Shown: piece after piece, positions 37,801 through 49,800 of the stretch
How the letters are laid out: each line of letters begins with the position of its first letter
Numbering within the stretch: position 1 is the first letter of the stretch
Assembly (NCBI RefSeq): GCF_052857255.1
Contig: NC_135507.1
Location: 75,201,850 to 75,265,849 of the forward strand
DNA length: 64,000 bases
Direction of reading: 5' to 3'
Source: Amblyomma americanum
Lineage: Eukaryota; Arthropoda; Arachnida; Ixodida; Ixodidae
The notes under the pieces: generated by a model
What the model was told of the DNA's origin: nothing
Databases searched by the model: none
The model's input: only the letters and a program-made list of their open reading frames with translations
Translations under genes and position numbers: made by a program

Positions 37801-40800
37801 GCTCAGCAGAATGTTCCCGGCTGTGCCAGTCAACTTCGAACTACTTAACAAAAATTGTTTACAGTCACCAACCTATTTTTTGGACTCAAAGGGACCCGAA
37901 AAATGGTCCGAATAATAGAACAGTCGGAATAATCCGTGCAGTACAAAAAAATCGTTTTAGTGAGATGAAATTGGCTTAAAAATGCCACTGATTTTACCTT
38001 GCGACAAATTTCTCTGGCTGACGACGATTTACGCCTGTATTTGTGCCAAAGTTGTACTTTCACTGTACACATTAGACAGCAAGGTCACGGCGTTAAGTTG
38101 AATACTTCTCACGCTTCTTTGATGGACCCGGCGGCACCATGTTGTCCACAACCAGAGCGTGCACCATATCGCTCATCAACCACAAGAAAAGAGAAGGAAC
38201 TTTACGTTCAAATCGGTGGAACCGCCAGACGCAATCACAAAACGGCGAATGGATGTAACTTCGTGAAGACTCTCCACTCGGTCGACGCGGTCGAATAAAC
38301 CCAAGCGACGAAACAGGGAATGGCGAACGTACGAGACCCACCACAGTGGCTCAGTGGTTAGGGCGCGCAGCTACTGATTCGGAGTACCCGGGTTCGAACC
38401 CGACAGTGGCGGCCGCGTTTCGATGGAGGCGAAACACAAAGGCGCCCGTGTGCTGTGCTATGTCAGTGCACGTTAAAGATCCCCAGCTGGTCGAAATTAT
38501 TCCGGAGCCCTCCATTACGGCTCCTCCTTCTTCGTTTCTTCTCTCAGTCCCTGCTTTATCTTTTCTCTTAATGCGCGGTTCAGGTGTCCGCCGATATTGC
38601 AAGATAGTGTGTGTTGTCTTGGGTTTTATGGCACAAAGGCAGCTAAGGCTATCATGTGCCAAGCTCAAGGTATAGAAATGGTTTTCTGTAGAATGTTTAG
38701 GAATATAAAAAATCGTCGATGGTGTAGATGGCCTAAATATATTAATCTGCCCGGTAAAAAACAGAGAAGAAATCTGGAAATAACTAATGGTAAAAGCCAC
38801 AGAGAAGGTAAGGTAGCCTCAGCGGCTATCCTTGGCTGGGCAAGGATCCTGAGTCTCCCAAGTGATCAAATAAAAAGCCTCAGCCTTCTGCTCAGGAATG
38901 AGAAAGTGGCTGAGGTGTACCATGCAATAAAGCAAACCAGTGGTTCAAAATTTACAGTTTTTCAAGTACCCCTGCTCCTTTTAAAAAGCTAAAAAAGAAA
39001 GATATGTTAACGGCATTATCATCTAAGAGCAGTGCTGGATGAAAACGAATGCATACATTATAAAATTGAGCAAAATACTTTTTTCTTGGCGTTTCAAGTT
39101 TCACACATGAAAATAAAATGTGATTAACAGTAAGATCATCTCCGCATTAGCAAACAGGTTTGTCTTGCTTTGTTAGCAGGAAGTTGTGCGTAAGGTGCGT
39201 GTGGCCTATTCGGAGGCGGCATAAAATCGCTTCCCTAAACCTTCCTGGTGAACACATGATTTAAATTCACCTAAGACCGGTTCAACCAAGTGTAGTTTAT
39301 TATTCACTTTGCCGTTCCATGCGGACTGCCATTTTTCTTTTAATTTATGCTCTAGCAGCGCAGAAATCCACCCTCTCGTTGCCTCTTATCCCGACATGAC
39401 TGGGAACCCAGCAGAGTTCTATGTTTTGTCCTCGAGCTGTCGCTGTTACTATCTTGAGTATGATGTCATCAAGAATCGGAGTGACTGCATTTCTAGAGTG
39501 CAGAGCTGTAAGTATACTGAGGGAATCTGCGTAAATAATACTGTTGGTGAGGTTTTCGTTTTCTATTTTTTCTACAGCCACACAGACTGCATAACATTCT
39601 GCAGTGAAGATGAATGAGCACTGTGGAAGTCGCACTGTTTTCTCCAACTTCCCTCAGACCACTGCGCTTGCTACGTAAACGTCTGTTTTTGAACCATCTG
39701 TATAAAACTGAGTAAAGCTACTGTATTTCTCTTCCAGTGCAAGGAATTCTTGTAGTATATGTTGTTGCGGAGTTTGTTTTTTATGGAACTGAGTAAGAGT
39801 GAGATCACAGATTGCAGGAAAATTGTACCAAGGAGGTAGTGGATCTCATCTCCGAGCAATGTCAGGTAATGTATCTAGTACGCCGAGGTTTTGGCACATC
39901 TCTTCAAAATGCAGGAGGAGTGGCCTGATAGAGAGCGGTTTATTGTTAAACAATGTTCTAAATGGGCACTTTGTGACTATTGGGTAACATAGGTGTTTGG
40001 GCAGTGAACGGATTTTTAAAATGTATGAGCAGGTGAGCATGGTTCTTCTATCTGTAAGTGACGGTTTGTTGATTTCTACATAAAGACTATTTATCGGCGA
40101 CGTCCTGTAAGCATCAGAGGAAAGACGCAAACCTAAATTATGTATTGGATCTAGTCGTTTCAGGTACGAAGGTCTCGTTGACGCGTAAACTACACTTCCA
40201 TAATCTAGAACGAACAAAAGACCGATAAATTTGTAAAAGGCACATCCTATCAGAACCCCAGTGTTTCCGGGAAAGTACTTTAAGTATGTTCAAAGACTGG
40301 GGGACTTTCTTTTTTTAGAGCATGAATATGCGGTAGGAACGTCAAATTTTTGTCAAAGATAATGCCCAGAAATTTGACTTCATTTTTTATAGGCAGTTCG
40401 ATTTTGTTTAGATGTAAGCTGGGGTTGGATTGTAGACCTCGTTTTAGTGAGAACAGCATGCCCACTGTTTTCTGTGTGGAGAACTGGAATCCATTTTTGT
40501 CTGCCCATGTCTCTGGTTTGTTTATTGTTAGCTGTGTTAGTCTCTCGCATGTTGCTGCATTGGATGATGTACAAGCTATTTGAAAGTCGTCAACATAGAC
40601 TGAGTACATCATGGACTTTGGGATTATTTTTCTTATGGAATTCATCTTTACAATAAACAGTGTTGTGCTTAAAATACACCCCTGAGGAACCCCGTTCTCT
40701 TGAACCCCGTTCTCTTGAACGAAGTTCTTGGAAAGGGGTGATCCCAAGCATACTTGAAATGAGCGGTCAGAAAGGAAGTCATTTAGGCAGTTCAACATCC

Positions 40801-43800
40801 TGACGCGTATACCCAGGTCCACTAGGTCGCGGGGGATCCCAAACCTCCAGATTGTACCATACGCCTTCTCTATGTCAAAGAAAACGGCAAGACAATGCTG
40901 TTTGTGTATAAAAGCTTCTCTTATTGTGTTTTCGAGAAAAACTAAATGGTCTGTTGTTGAGCATCCCTTTTTATAACCGCATTGATAGACATCAAGAAGT
41001 TCGCAGGATTCAAGGACAAATGTTAATTTTATATTAAGGACACTTTCCAAAGATTTCGCGAGACAGCTTGTGAGGGCTATCGGCCTATAGCTACTTGGGG
41101 AAGTTGGTGGTTTCCCAGGTTTCAGGAGCGGCACCATGACGGCTTTCTTCCACTCCTTATTTATTTTTTTTCTGTGAATATTTTGTTAAAAAAATTCAAG
41201 AGTGCCTCTATGGCAGGTTGGGAAAGATGGGCAAGCATTTCGTAGAGTATCTGGTCGTGTCTTGGAGCAGTTTCTTTGCCAGTATGCAGTACTTTAGTTA
41301 TTTCTTGGAGGGTAATTAGACAATTGAAATTTTCATTTATCCCTCCACTTGTTAGGAGCCTGTGTTTTTTGGCCATGCTTTTGTATTTCAAAAATGACTG
41401 GCTATAGTGTGATGAACTTGAAATTGCAGCAAAGTGCTCCCCCAATATGTCTGCCTGTTCTATATTTGTTTGTGTAGCGGGTGTTGTCAGAAAAGGAACT
41501 TTGAAGGGTGAGTGGCTACCATTTAATTTTCGAACTTGCTCCTTCATTTTCTTCGATGGGGTTATGGGGTTGAACTATTTATACAAGACACATGAGCTCT
41601 CCAGGATATTTTTCCGGCATTGCGCCGAATGTACCGTGCTTGTGCTCTGGCCTTTTCGAAATGGATAAGGCTCTCGTGTGTTGGGTATCTGCGAAAGACT
41701 CCCCACGCTTTATTTTGCCGTTTTTTTGCTTCCTTGCATTCACGTGTGTGCCACACTTTATGGTCACTGATGGACCACTCCTGATGATTTTGGGATTGAT
41801 AAGTGTGCGGCAGTAAGGATGCATGTAAATGCGTCATTTATTTCGTCTATGCCGAGATTTTCTAAAGCAATATTCTCAAAACTGGCCTGTTCTCTAAACA
41901 ACTCCCAGTTAGCTAAATGTAACTTCCAATGGCGTGGTTTTGTCGTGATGACTGTTGGTGAGGATGACAGGCTTATTATGGCAGGAAGGTGATCGCTTCC
42001 ATGCAGGTTGTCAAGAACATCCCATTTAAAATCGGTAAAAACACTTGGTGAACAAAAAAATAAATCTAGGCAGCTCATTTTCCCACTCCTTGGAGAACAG
42101 TAAGTCTGTTTTCTTGTGTTCAAGAGGCAGACATTGTTGCAGAGGATAAAATCTTCTAAAATCCGGCCTCCGACATCCGTTTGTTTGCTTCCCCAAAAAA
42201 ATGGAGTGAGCATTAAAATCCCCGACTAAAAGATATGGTTCCGGAAGTTGTATTAAAAGACTTTCTAAAAAGTGAAGTGTGACTGTTCGGTGAGGTTCAA
42301 TGCATATGGAACATATTGTTATTGTCTTAAAATCGAGGACAGTGACAGCAACTTCCTCATATGAGGTCTTTAGGTTAATTTTTCGAGTAGCAACACCACC
42401 CTGGACAACTATAGCAGTGCCTCCAGAGAGCCTGCTCGAGGTTTCGAGGTCACATCGAAAGACTTGATACTTTTTAAGAATTTTTTTTCTGTGGTCCTAG
42501 GTTAGTCTTCTGTAGACACAGTGCTACCGGGGAGAATGAATTTAAAATATCTGTTACGTCAGTGTAGTTGTTTAAAGGTCCACGACAGTTCCAGTGAACT
42601 AGAAAAGCCATGATTGTAGACTAGTTAAGGGTAAGTTTTAGAAACTAGGTTTGTCAGTCTTTTGGACCTGTTATAGAAGGTCCATTCGTCTGCACCTCCT
42701 GAACTGGTTCACGTGGTGCTGCACACTGCCATTCGTTTCAGCGATGCAGCCTAGCGCCCTCTGCACCCTACCGTTCGTTTCAAAAAGTGCAGCAAAGGTG
42801 CAGGGCTGGTTCACGAAATTTCTGAACCCCCGCAGTCGGAGGTGCAACGGCGGGATGCAGCAGACGATGGCAGCAGGCGAAATTGACGGAGCACTGAACA
42901 TGCTGATAAATGGCCAGTTGACGATGCTGCGACCTGTGGTGGACGAAAACAGGGCCCGCGCTCGTCAGGGTGAAGGTTTTGCCTACGCCACTCCAGGTAC
43001 GTGCACTAACGACGTGCGTGCATATGTGCACGCACGTGGTTCATTTTTTTTGGTGATCTTTGTTCACTGCAGCTGTCTACTGCCTTCTTGCAGTATTTCT
43101 CGCTACGACCTATTGGATGTTAAATTATGATATGATGCTTGTTTGTTATTCTGTTTACGCTTAACATCTAGTGCATAGCTTTGTTCCAGTGTTAGCGCCA
43201 AATCGTAAGCGCCCAAGCCGTAATAAATTCCCATATTTTTTCTGTATACAGATGGGGAGATCGTGTGCGTTGTAGTCAGAGACACAACGCAGACGGCTGC
43301 ACCACCGGTGGCTCCGTCTCCACCCGCGGAGTCTGCCTCCGCGTCACCTGCTCCGATTGCCCCATCTGCAACCGTGGCGCCGACCGCTGCATCACCTGCA
43401 GCGCACGTTTAAGCGGCTGTGGGGCCTACGCCCGATGAGCGCCCAGGCTCCCCTGACTCTGACCTCTGGAATGGGCCGAAGGCCCGCTTTCTGATTTCCA
43501 AGTATAAGGAACTCAAGGAAAATGTCAGGAGGAAGGGCGGTTTTCGGAAAGTCACGCTACATGGATATTTCATCGATCGTCTAGCTTTGAGTGGGCATAG
43601 TTTTGCATGATTTCAGGCAGTGAAGGCCAATGTGTGATCAAGTCTGGCCTTTTTGAAGCAGCAGATAGGTTTCTTGAAGCTGTCATAATCACGTGTAGCT
43701 TTCTGCATGCTCAGGGGTTCGGCGATGGGAATTATAATGCAGCTCTGATATTAGATGACACACCAAAGATGAACTTGATCATGACCAGCATTAACAGATG

Positions 43801-46800
43801 CATAGAAAGTAGTTTATAATATCAAGTACATTTATAAACATAGTTAACATGCATGGTTCTTATGTGAGATGAAAGTGTTACATAATTTTTGTTCGAGCTC
43901 GACATGCATTTAGATGCAAAATGTAGAGCAGAAGTGTTACGTTTCCATGTGGCTGAGTTTGTGCCCATTTCTTTCCTTAGAACAAAGAAAGCCTTATGGC
44001 AGAAACTGGCCGATTTGGTATCTGCTGAGTTTTCGGTTAAAACCACTGCGCTCCAGGTGCAAAACAAGTGGAAGAGCCTCGAGCGTGCCTATAAAAGGGC
44101 TAAGGCAAAAAATGGTTCGTCTGGCCATTCCAGGACTTCATGCGAGCATGAAGAGTGAGTGTATTAGTCTATTTCCTGCATTGTGCTTTTTCAGGCTTCT
44201 AATTTGTCTTCCTTTTTCCAGGGAGTTGAGCGAAGTTCTTGAGAAAGAACACCATATAGCGCCAACTGTGCTGCTCGCGCCTGGTAAAACAATAGGGAAA
44301 AGCAGGTGGGTTCCTTTACTACTAATTCTCAAGCTGCAGCTCTTCAGAAGCTAAGCATTCTATTGTTTCACATTGTAGCGACGAAACTGAAGGACCAAGC
44401 TGTTTGGATGAAGAGCCGCAGCCATCAACATCGGCACAACAAAACCTGCCAGAAAAGAAAAGGCGCAAGGAAAGCTCAGTACAGGGCCTCCTTGATGAAT
44501 TCAGGGAGGCAAGAAAAGAAAGAGCTGAGCGTTTTCAACAAAAAATGACTCTACTTGAGCGCCTCGTCACGGCTGTTGAGAAGGTGGCAAACACTAATAA
44601 AGATAAATAAATTTTTGTGTTCCATCAGACAATGTGCTTAAACACTGTTTTATTTGCAATAGTAAACATGCGATGTTGCACTATTCATTTCACAAGAACA
44701 CTGACAGTGGCACATACTTCAGGAGAATATGGACTCAGCACTGCTTCTGTGCTATGGCCTTTCGCAGGCTTTCGCTGTACACTACCAAACTGCAGTCGAC
44801 AATGTCATTTTCATCATCATTCCCTACCTCTTCAGGCTGATGAATTTGCTGAAGCTCGTCTAAGAAGTCCCGTTCAGCATTGCACATGTTGTGCAATACG
44901 CATGCACCCATGACGATCAGACAGCACTGCTTGATGGTAACAGCATCAGCCAGATACAGCCTTCTGAACCGCTGCTTGAGAAGGCCGAATGTGTTCTCTA
45001 TTGCAGTCCTTTGCTGGAAATGACATTGTATTTCGTCTTCCATACCTGGAAGTTGTGCTCAGTGTCTCTGTAGGGAGTAAGCAGCCAAGGCAGCAATGGG
45101 TATGCACTATCTCCCAGCAGGCAGTCATCGCCGCATTTTGTCTCTGCTTCGTCGTAGAAGGGGCCTTCACGAAGAACTCTAGCATCATGGGCTGACCCTG
45201 GGAACCCGACCAACACATCAATGAATTTATTCGTGTCGTCGCATATTCCCTGGAGGATCACAGAGGGAAACTTTTTGCGGTTGAAATATGAAGGGGCCGA
45301 ATCCGTCGGGTTGTTTATTTCCACGTGGCAACCATCCACAAAGCCAATGGTGTTCCGCGGTACCTTGCCTGCACTTTTTGACAAAAAGCCTGCCTTGATA
45401 CGCTCTCGTTCTTGCTGGCTTGGCCATGAGATGACTTCTCCACTGATGCTACGCAGGAAGTTCAGCAGCCTTTCAATGCACGCATGCACCGAGGACTCCG
45501 ATATGTCAAATTTGTCTGCGAGAGAATACATGCTGCACTGGCTTCCCAGATAACCTAACACAACGAGACAGGTCTTCTCAGCACTGATACGAGGGCGCCC
45601 GCCGTGACCTTCTGGAAAGAACTGAGACGTTTCATAGCGGGCTCTAGATTGCAGGAAGTATCGCGTGAAAGCCGGAAGAGTCTCTTGAATTCAAGATCAA
45701 AATAACTTCCAACTACGTCCTCGTAGTACCGCGGAACGCGGTTTCTGTCCATCCTCACCAACTTTTCAGCCAATACCACAGCCATGTCGTCGATTTCGTC
45801 GTCGCTGTCCGAGTCTATGAGCTCCATGGCTACGTCGACAAGAGTTGACAGTGCATCACAAGTTAACATCGTCCTTTAGGCACCACGAGCAGAAAAAAAA
45901 GGGAACACAAACACTCCGGCGAAAACGCGAAAATTTGAGCGTATGTACGGACAGTGCAAGGCACAACCACGCACAGCGGCGCACAGGGAGCAGAAGGCTT
46001 GCATATCTTTTGCAAAACATCTGCACCTCAGCATTCGTTTCAGAGTGGCGCTAGTATCGCGCTCTAGCTGCACCACTGTATTGTGGCTGCAAGAGTGCTG
46101 AACCGTCCGTGCACCTCAGTGAACCGGCTGTGAACCAGTTCAGAAGGTGCAGCCGAAACGAATGGACCTAGAAACTTTATCCCTTTTTTTGCGCTCAAGA
46201 GAGCTTTGCCGCCGCTGCAGAGGGGTGAGGGAGGAGTTTTGTCCATCACCTCACCAGAGGTGCTGGAGAACCGCAGCGTCGCCGCGGGTGTCTGCGTTTC
46301 AGACCTCCCCTGATGGGGGAAGTCGCATGGGAAGCCGACCCATGGACCGGCGCTCCCTGCTTCCGGGGTGACAGAGCAGCCTTCGCTGACCCTGCCTGGG
46401 GCGTGGATGGCCCTGCCATCGGCTCGGTAGAAGCCGACTCGGTAGGTGCCAGAGTGCTGTGTGGTGCTACGCCCCTGCGCACCTTTCGCACCAGCGAAAA
46501 GCCGATAAAATCGCATATTTTGGCCCGCAGGCGACTGAAATTAGTCTAAAAAATTTAACTTTCAGACTTTTGAAGTCCAAAATATCCGTCGCGAATATTT
46601 ATGCGCTTCTATAGGGTGACAGACGGTGCCTCACCAAAGTCCGAAATATCCTACAAGTCTGAATTATTGGAGTCCGAATTATCTGTCGGCTGCTGTACAA
46701 AGAAAGAGAACTGAAATTCTGATTTTGTGTCCCCTGTTCATGCGACGACCAACATTTACAGTGAAAAGCACGGTTCCAGAGTTAAAAGTCTTGAACTCTA

Positions 46801-49800
46801 AATGGGTCAGAGAATAACTGCGGGTTAATGGCATAGTTATTGTAAAGCTGTTCTCATCTCAAAATCAGGCAATCATTGTCCGTCGTCCACCACCGCAATA
46901 CAAATGGTTCTCAACAGTTTTTTTGGGATCATTCGATAATTTTAACTTTCAGATAATTCAAACATTTTTTTCTGGTCCCTTGAAGTTCAAATTAACAAGC
47001 TTTTACTGCAATTAAATTTATTCTCAAGCAATGTTTCAGCTTCAGCAGCCAATCGATGGCTGTGATGACGACAAAGTTCAGTACAGGTCACATGAAGCGC
47101 GTCAAAACTAATATTACCATTGTTTTGTCAGTCTAATTCACTACAACACTCAAGCCGGCCTGCTTTAACAGCCAGGATGTCATTCAATGCAGAAGAAGAG
47201 ATTATACTGCAGTTTTTTTTCATGCATCACACGAAATTTTGATGTCACGGGCATCTTTCAGCAGTTTAAATTGAAACCAAAACGACAAGACAGGAAAAAA
47301 TTCAATGGCAAGTTATTTACAAAATGCAGGCGAATACCATGCAGTGACTCACGTACACTCATGTCCTACATATCATTACAAAGAAGCAAACATGCAACCA
47401 AAATTTGCTGCCTGCATTCCGTGAAGAAAAGTGGCAACCTGACTAGAGACTGCGCTCCCCCCAAGCGTCGCCAGCGACAGCAGGTACACACACCTGGTCC
47501 CAGCAGCGCTCGTCCCACTTGGTGACCAGAGTGCAAAGCCGCTCCTCCTCTTCGGGTGTCCAGGGGCCCTGGTTGAGACGCACATCGAGCAGGTGGCGCC
47601 AGTGCATCTCGCAGCCAAACGCAGTCCGGTCTGAGTTCATGTTGTTGGCTGCAATGCGCAGCCAGTCGATGGGCCGCGTCGACTGCTCCAGCAGCTCTAC
47701 CAGGGTCATTTCACGCACTTTGGACATCTGCGATCGTCGCACAAATGTTGCTCAGGTTCGGCTTGGAGGCAAGAAAGGGTTCGTGCAACTTGAGTGATTC
47801 CTTCCCACGCTCCAAGGCTAAAAAAAAGTGACTTTCCCCTTGTGGTAATGCGATTCCCAGTGACAGCTTGGGCAGTGTGAAATACTGATGCTAGCCGGAG
47901 TGTGTAGCATAAATGGGGGTAAGGGTGTGGGCAGTGTTTATTAACTCCAGGTATATAAAAAGGTGTACAGGTGTACATTCACTTCACATGGTGTGACACA
48001 CAGTCACCCATCCATCCATATGCAGTAAAAGGGAGGAAGTGGGAGGGAGGGGTGTGCGCGCCGACTTGCATTTGGAGTCATTTTTTTTTGTCAGCAGGGG
48101 CTACGAGTTGGGGGGTAGATTTTTACGCGGCAGAATATGGTAGCCACAAAATTTGTTTTACGAGGTTTTACTGTGTACGCCCCATGCATCGCCTGTAGAT
48201 TCGCCACAGAAACACTGAAAGCCTCCCAGTGGTGATCAATGAAAACAAGGTCAGAGCACTTTCCCCAGCTTCCCAAATTAATCCATACCCTCCAATACGC
48301 CCTCCGTCAGAGCCTATGTGTCACTTCAGGACACTGATTGAGCCTCACGTTTTACGATTCTTTTTTTGCAATCGCCATGTCACACCTCTTCCCCATTCTG
48401 CCCAAGAGTGGGATGGGCCAACTGGCCGGGGGACTTTTCTCCCTGGGGGCACACAGTACACCATGTGGCAAGTCAGGACTACAGACACACCTGCTCGTCC
48501 AGCTTGCTTATACGCTCCTTGAGCTCGGCATTCTGCGAGGGGTCATCGGTCGTCAGCAGTCGCTCGGAGAGTGTCTTTTTGCGATCCATCAGTGCCTCCA
48601 GGTTTTGCTCCAGTAGGTTGTCTTGGACTGCATTCACCTGAACATTGACACACGCAAGCAAACTAGCTAGGATTAGAACCCCGGCAGGTGCTGGTCATTA
48701 TTTCAACGCACAGCAAAACTTTTTCTGCCTTAGATAGAATCCAGGCCTTACAAAAACCAATTTGTTAATCAGAAAACATCAGCGGTTAATTTTTTACAGG
48801 CAAGTACAAAATTGTTACAATGAATGTTAACAAGGTTGTTACCATGAATTATAAATACTACCTAAGACCAGGATTTGTCAAATATGTGCCTGATATCATA
48901 AAGCCATTTCCTGCTTCGAAGATGCACACGAAGCTAGAAATTCAGGGAAGAAAGAATGGCGAATGATTGAGCCTCGTTAGGCCAATTGCGAATTAGGTGC
49001 GCTAAATTTTCAACTTCGGTTCGAAGCTCAGCTTTCAAGGTGAAGCAGGCTTCAGATGAAAATCGGTGAAACTAGAGTTAAGCTCCACCTTAAGGGCATG
49101 ACACCATTGCGTTAATGGTTTAATACCCATATATATGGAATCGGTCATTCTCTACTTTACATTAACTGATCCCAGGGAGTCCTCGTACCACTCCTGCCAC
49201 AGTGGTGCAGCAGTAAAGCAATGTGCCAGTGCCCTGCAATGGCAGGTGTTGCCTCCGGTGGGGCTTGCAAGACCCAGAATGTTCTTCCCGAGCAACCTCT
49301 TGCGACCAATCAAACCGAATCACCACCTGCCACGGTGGGTGCACGGCGGGACCATACAGACTCACTAAAGCGAAATCAGCAAGCGGAGGCTCTAGAGCTA
49401 GCGTACTAAAAAAGAAATAGTATTGCTGGTGGCACGATCTGTCAGCATTGAAACTGCAGAGGATGTGCTGCCAAGATCAATGTTTTGTGAACTATTAGTC
49501 ATGAAGTTCTTTTTCATGTTTTATCATGGGTCTTAATATCAATAAAGATTAGTACCTGCAACTATCACATTGCCGCACTAAACGAATAAATCATGATAAG
49601 CACCTCAGGCCATACGTCAAACATTGCAAGGCATGCAAGTTTTCTTTTTTTCATCGTCCATCAAGATTTGGAATTCTTTACCACGAGATGTTGCTGACTG
49701 TGATCCTGTGTCTAGCTTTACACTGTAACTAAAGTAAAATATTCCATTCTGTTCCGTAACGCAGAAGATCGTGTTTGTTCTTTTCGAACCTGGGTGGAAT

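Larger units (their letters stand above)
42678..46169. mobile_element. PIF-Harbinger transposon with two convergent genes, 3,492 bp
   Basis: Left end aggtccattcgt...gcacctcctgaactggttcac; the right end is its inverse (gtgaaccagttcagaaggtgc...acgaatggacct). A 3-bp duplication, aga, lies at 42675-42677 and 46170-46172. It encodes a Myb/SANT-like DNA-binding protein on plus and a HARBI1-type nuclease on minus, tail to tail, the normal two-protein design of this superfamily. Both genes have defects. Confidence 0.85.
38605..46550 (-). mobile_element. I-type non-LTR retrotransposon with RNase H, split by a Harbinger element
   Basis: On the minus strand: ORF1 3' part (46550-46170), Harbinger insertion (42678-46169), ORF2 endonuclease (from ATG 42611), reverse transcriptase (41137-40280), RNase H (39647-39345), a C-terminal zinc-knuckle-like region (about 39270-39130) and a 3' UTR ending tgccataaaacccaagacaa near 38612. 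Multiple frameshifts and stops make it dead. Order and the RNase H domain fit the I/Jockey-type group. Confidence 0.75.
37862..46695. mobile_element. Possible P1-type element split by SINE, LINE and Harbinger insertions
   Basis: The left end ta-cagtcaccaacctatttttt and the following gtccgaataatagaacagtc match the left interior of P1 copy 1. The right end (46550-46695, ctgtcggctgctg-ta) matches the right interior of P1 copies 1 and 2. TA lies at 37860-37861 and 46696-46697. If one element, it holds about 8 kb of later insertions. The two ends could instead come from different copies. Confidence 0.4.

Noticed and set aside
38343..38412. Functional tRNA gene at the Ruka-like SINE
   Set aside because: Internal promoter boxes only; the cloverleaf cannot be formed and the downstream body matches another SINE copy.
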